Below the pieces are notes generated by a model, which saw only the letters and a list, made by a program, of their open reading frames with translations, was not told the DNA's origin and did no database searches. DNA of 64,000 nucleotides, taken from the NCBI GenBank assembly GCA_014607495.2, contig CP053169.1, positions 7,130,001-7,194,000 of the forward strand. Reading direction: 5' to 3'. The translations under genes and the position numbers were made by a program. Shown here piece by piece: positions 61,901 through 64,000 of the stretch. Position 1 is the stretch's first letter; each line of letters opens with the position of its first letter. Source of the stretch: Carposina sasakii. Taxonomy: Eukaryota; Arthropoda; Insecta; Lepidoptera; Carposinidae.

Positions 61901-63177
61901 AATCAACCATATCCTAACGGAATGTTATGGAGAAGTGTTTTTATCTTAGACACCCAATCCCCACCCTCTGCAGTCAGAGGCGGCTCGTGTTATTTTTTGA
62001 TGGGGTTCACAATTTTTTTTTATACTATACCTATTGTTCTGATTGCAAAACCCGCGTTACAAGATACAACTTACCTAATATTACATGACACAAACGCGTA
62101 GCAGGAATAGGTAGGTAATCTGTTAGACTATTGTATAGGCAAATTAGAATAGAAATACAATTATGAATAAGTATCTTAATAAAATGTAAATATGTATATA
62201 GACTGCCTATGTAATCTTCATGGGTGGGAGTGCACTGCACCAGCGCTCTTTAGGACAAGCCGACACTGCCCACTACACCCCCTATAGTTTCTTGATCTAA
62301 TGTTAATGATATTTTTGTCTCTAAGTAATTTTGTGTAACATTGGTTATGGACGAGCGAGGCCGCCTGACACAGGTATGCATACTTACTAGGGAGTCTAAA
62401 CCTTGTTGGTAAAAGATACATTTAGATAGAACGATTATTTTTATTATTTCTTAACTTTAGGCGAATCACTCATCGATCACTGTTAACTGACAAAAAAAGA
62501 TAGCCGATACGGTGACTGACCTTTCATACCTTTAAACATGTCGTAGATGTCGCTGTCGTCTCTATCGTCGACGGAGGTGAAGATAGAGGAGCAGGTCCCC
62601 GCCGAGCCCTATTACTACCAGCCGCCAACTGTGCCCGCGCATGCGTACTACCAGCACGCGGTGTGGCCGCCTACTGGTATGTCATTATCATCAGCATTAT
62701 TGTCATCATCATTGTCATCGTCATCATTATTGTCATCATCGTTATCATTGTCATCATTATCATCATCATCGTTATCATCGTCATCATCATCAACCACGGC
62801 TGGACGTAGGCCTCCCCCAGAGCACCTATTTTCAGCAGTAGGCTTCTCGTAGCTCATGATGATGACCTTTCCTGTTCATCCAATATAACTACTGAACAGT
62901 AACGTTCAAAAGTTCTGTAGCAATTCTACTAAATAATCGCTTGCGTACTAGTTTTACTTACGACATTTTGTTTCCCTAAATAAATAGGTGCTCAACCGAA
63001 CAAGCCGATATAAACGTTAAGTACACTTATGAACCTTGACCGTAAATTTCCGCAGCCTACCCGCCCCCCGGCTACCCGGGCGCGCCGGAGCTGTCGTTAG
63101 CGTACGCGGGCGGGTTCGTGCCGCCCGTACTGCCGCACCACTACCCCGCCTACCACGAGCCCCTACACACCCAGCAG
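49742..63177 (+). CDS. Setd1: Setd1, H3K4 methyltransferase of the COMPASS complex (5' half)
   Basis: Exons read: 49742-49977, 50420-50669, 50891-51079, 51981-52129, 53542-53670, 55354-55414, about 56880-57037, 59362-59492, 60069-60220, 60888-61027, 61382-61540, 62547-62676 and 63056-63177. The N terminus (HKAPKNYKLLMDPVLIKGA, YPPVQCRDPRSQLSRIW) and the RRM (RNP2 ITIGNLN, RNP1 LGFARIVF, then FHDPFGKRCQEMY) match SETD1A/B and fly Set1. Next come an RD/RS-rich tract, Pro/His-rich parts, an acidic Lys/Glu stretch and SLGISSEEEDEDRLPP. The N-SET, SET and post-SET domains lie beyond the right edge. The enzyme places H3K4 methylation at promoters; the RRM is thought to aid complex recruitment. One small exon is probably missing between 55414 and 56880, because the phases do not join. 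The last visible exon is caught up in a 93-bp array. Confidence 0.9.
50420..50669 (+). CDS. Setd1: Setd1 exon with RRM
   Basis: Acceptor CATTTTAG, donor AAG|GTGAGG. Nearly the whole RNA-recognition motif: LEITIGNLN, KVGPLEELTIFYHP, HLGFARIVFQD, YNGKSVMGK. Aromatic residues of canonical RNPs are partly replaced, as in the SETD1 family. Confidence 0.92.
50891..51079 (+). CDS. Setd1: Setd1 exon after RRM
   Basis: 63 codons, phase 0 both ends; acceptor TGTTCTAG. VLEVFHDPFGKRCQEMYDD ends the RRM, then a Pro-rich linker. Confidence 0.9.
51735..51915 (+). repeat. SINE-like repeat (ACACGGCTGT family)
   Basis: ACACGGCTGTGTTCCGGCAA to GAAGTATTCTAGTGAAGG, in a Setd1 intron. Confidence 0.55.
51981..52129 (+). 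CDS. Setd1: Setd1 exon, RS/RD-rich
   Basis: Acceptor TATTTTCAG, donor ATAG|GTAAGA, phase 0 to 2. EPYPARFKDVEHSDSNTRW then alternating Arg/Asp and His/Arg pairs (RHRHRSRSE, RDRDRDKDRD). Confidence 0.85.
52130..53541. other. Setd1 intron with repeats and small inverted repeats
   Basis: Holds the repeat above, a tandem pair of GGAATTCC.GTTTGTYCC blocks (52480-52990), an inverted repeat pair CCAATCACG / GTGATTGG with GTAAACGTAAA / TTTACGTTAAC (53273-53373), and CACATTCAGTGCCGG / CCGGCAGCGAATGTG (53375-53489). No coding evidence. Confidence 0.5.
52590..52779 (-). repeat. Interspersed repeat ending CGTCCACTAGT
   Basis: GTGCACGCTAATCTCAAAAA .. TAGTCGCGGGCGTCCACTAG; another copy of the 4030-4377 family. 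Confidence 0.6.
53542..53670 (+). CDS. Setd1: Setd1 exon, Ala/Pro-rich
   Basis: Acceptor GTCCGATAG, donor AGAG|GTGAGT, phase 2 to 2. RHRERYSRGTSETSESFAPP then APAPPHYDPYYQQ. Confidence 0.8.
53720..53960. repeat. Interspersed element (TTTGGACC family)
   Basis: AAAACGCAGTCTATTTACTC, GAGAAAAATGATCG and GACGACAAAAATCATC in the usual order. Confidence 0.55.
55354..55414 (+). CDS. Setd1: Setd1 short exon, His-rich
   Basis: 61 bases, acceptor GTTTGCAG, donor CAT|GTAAGT. GGVWWPDWRHAPP then HHHHHSH. Ends in phase 0, which does not fit the next exon found. Confidence 0.7.
56880..57037 (+). CDS. Setd1: Setd1 exon, charged Lys/Glu linker (5' border uncertain)
   Basis: Reads ISPKSERRSVATPTAWVAP, PPPEVKPVEKKDK and KEKEREKTKEK. 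Acceptor AATGCAAG at 56879 needs phase 1 entry; the donor AAG|GTTCGA at 57038 is weak but gives the phase 0 exit that the exon at 59362 needs. Likely a real exon, with an unseen small exon before it. Confidence 0.6.
57438..58268. mobile_element. TTAA-flanked TIR element with a second element nested inside
   Basis: Outer ends GGCTGCGTTTCCACTGGAGA and, inverted, GACTGCCTTTCCACCTGTAA, each next to TTAA. Inner element about 57624-58166 with ends GGGCGTTTTAAGTCCACAAT and, inverted, GGGCGTATTTCCATTAGACG. A short ACGACACGATCACGACA tandem lies at 57650-57703. Class uncertain; TTAA suggests piggyBac-like mobilisation. Confidence 0.6.
58684..58939. mobile_element. Palindromic TA-flanked MITE, copy 3
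   Basis: 256 bp, CAGGATGTAACAGAAAGCG to CCCTTTTGTAACACCCTG, TA on both sides. Slightly shortened in the left arm relative to copies 1 and 2. Confidence 0.78.
59362..59492 (+). CDS. Setd1: Setd1 exon, Pro/Glu-rich
   Basis: Acceptor TAATATAG, donor CTAG|GTATAC, phase 0 to 2. EIPVEPKKPEADPLPPEVLE and PETKPPPPAEEPKN. Confidence 0.75.
60069..60220 (+). CDS. Setd1: Setd1 exon, SLGISSEEEDEDRLPP
   Basis: Acceptor TTTTTCCCAG, donor GAAG|GTCAGG, phase 2 to 1. RIKMLLNSATGAGG, PPFLSLGISSEEEDEDRLPP and DAPQPPTDDE. Confidence 0.82.
60478..60670 (+). repeat. SINE-like repeat (ACATGGCTGT family)
   Basis: ACATGGCTGTTTGCGAAATG to AAGGAGATGCAGCTGATGTA, in a Setd1 intron. Confidence 0.55.
60888..61027 (+). 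CDS. Setd1: Setd1 exon
   Basis: Acceptor TTTCTACAG, donor TAT|GTAAGT, phase 1 to 0. GSLSEGRQSIISLQPAKEFD and YRDRDTYLECLKYTVEY. Confidence 0.82.
61382..61540 (+). CDS. Setd1: Setd1 exon, acidic
   Basis: 53 codons, phase 0; acceptor ATTATTACAG, donor CAG|GTAATC. KLKKEQRRRLPVLDKIGSDI, SSSEDELLTGEPPPLSQ and NTEEVEPKDDDQ. Confidence 0.82.
62547..62676 (+). CDS. Setd1: Setd1 exon, Tyr/Pro-rich
   Basis: Acceptor CATGTCGTAG, donor CTACTG|GTATGT, phase 0 to 1. MSLSSLSSTEVKIEEQVPAE and YYYQPPTVPAHAYYQHAVW. Confidence 0.8.
62680..62795. repeat. TCATCATTG/TCG microsatellite
   Basis: Imperfect trinucleotide run right after a Setd1 splice donor, followed at 62795-62860 by a LINE 3' end fragment (CGGCTGGACGTAGGCCTCCC). 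Confidence 0.8.
63056..63177 (+). CDS. Setd1: Setd1 exon at the head of the 93-bp array
   Basis: Acceptor TTTCCGCAG; completes Ala then reads YPPPGYPGAPELSLAYAGG, PVLPHHYPAYHEPLHTQQ, ending at donor CAGCAG|GTATTA (63178), phase 0. Six more donors in the same frame follow at 93-bp steps, so longer forms adding 31 residues each are possible. Confidence 0.75.
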
Positions 63178-63750
63178 GTATTACTGTCGTTAGCGTACGC
63201 GGGCGGGTGTGTGCCGCCCGTACTGCCGCACCACTACCCCGCCTACCACGAGCCCCTACACACCCAGCAGGTATTACTGTCGTTAGCGTACGCGGGCGGG
63301 TGTGTGCCGCCCGTACTGCCGCACCACTACCCCGCCTACCACGAGCCCCTACACACCCAGCAGGTATTACTGTCGTTAGCGTACGCGGGCGGGTGTGTGC
63401 CGCCCGTACTGCCGCACCACTACCCCGCCTACCACGAGCCCCTACACACCCAGCAGGTATTACTGTCGTTAGCGTACGCGGGCGGGTGTGTGCCGCCCGT
63501 ACTGCCGCACCACTACCCCGCCTACCACGAGCCCCTACACACCCAGCAGGTATTACTGTCGTTAGCGTACGCGGGCGGGTGTGTGCCGCCCGTACTGCCG
63601 CACCACTACCCCGCCTACCACGAGCCCCTACACACCCAGCAGGTATTACTGTCGTTAGCGTACGCGGGCGGGTGTGTGCCGCCCGTACTGCCGCACCACT
63701 ACCCCGCCTACCACGAGCCCCTACACACCCAGCAGGTATTACTGTCGTAA
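63091..63750 (+). repeat. 93-bp tandem array spanning a Setd1 exon end and donor, 7 units
   Basis: Units start CTGTCGTTAGCGTACGCGGG at 63091, 63184, 63277, 63370, 63463, 63556 and 63649. Copies 2-7 look identical to each other; copy 1 differs (GGTTCGTG instead of GGTGTGTG). 93 is a multiple of three and the array is open in the Setd1 frame until TAA at 63748. A degenerate tail with one more CAGCAG|GTATTA (donor at 63772) follows. Confidence 0.97.
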
Positions 63751-64000
63751 AAAAACCAAAACACCCAGCAGGTATTACTGTCGTTACGAGCGTGCGGTAA
63801 CCAGCCTGTCATTGCGTTAAAGAGTTCCGACAAATGTCCCCGCCTACCCGAGCCGAGGCGCAGCCGAAGCCTACCACGTGCAGGTCTACTGTCGTGACAG
63901 TACGCCGAATAAGTTGTCAGCGTATGTGCGTACGGTTCTGCACGTGTACTGAACAACTATTTTTAATACAGTTGCGAAAAAATGAAGCAATTTCATAATA

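Noticed and set aside
63036..63800. 254-codon open frame across the Setd1 array in another frame
   Set aside because: It is out of frame with the Setd1 exon; being open follows from a 93-bp stop-free unit.

Overview
The window reads as nuclear DNA of a moth or butterfly (Lepidoptera). The evidence is short exons with GT-AG introns, AT-rich introns, and very dense insect-type interspersed repeats and MITEs. These include palindromic TA-flanked elements, tRNA-derived SINE heads, LINE 3' ends, and the families ending in the CGCGGACG..GTCCACTAG and ATAATATTAGTA motifs common in this order. The order is inferred from repeat style and protein resemblance; no database search was run.

Layout. 0.3-2.4 kb (+): a two-exon gene for a secreted or membrane-anchored CAP-superfamily protein. 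14.4-33.5 kb (+): the 3' two thirds of Ankfy1 (Rabankyrin-5), at least 16 exons of ankyrin repeats ending in a complete FYVE finger; its N-terminal (BTB) exons are not visible. A second CAP gene lies antisense inside an Ankfy1 intron (21.6-24.0 kb). 35.8-42.3 kb is a transposon graveyard: a hAT element with an 8-bp target duplication, a frameshifted Transib (RAG1-family) transposase, and a deleted P-like element carrying a THAP exon with a SINE in its terminal repeat. 45.6-46.1 kb (-): UQCRH, a small subunit of respiratory complex III. 49.7 kb to the right edge (+): the 5' half of Setd1, the H3K4 methyltransferase, with its RRM visible; the SET domain lies beyond the window.

The most unusual feature is a set of tandem arrays built across exon-intron junctions. 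In Ankfy1 an exon's last ~54 bases plus its splice donor are repeated 11 times (25.5-26.5 kb). Three exons further on, a splice acceptor plus the first ~25 exon bases is repeated about 10 times (28.6-29.2 kb), and that exon is frame-broken as assembled. A third Ankfy1 exon has its 3' end plus donor duplicated once (18.9-19.0 kb). In Setd1 a 93-bp, frame-preserving unit holding an exon's 3' end plus donor is repeated seven times (63.1-63.75 kb). Most units in the donor arrays start with GT and end with AG, so each is itself intron-shaped. This fits models of intron or exon growth by tandem duplication of AG|GT sites, but assembly error must be excluded.

The genes do not form a pathway: Ankfy1 acts in endosomal traffic, UQCRH in mitochondria, Setd1 in chromatin, and the CAP proteins at the cell surface or outside. 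They are linked by position only.
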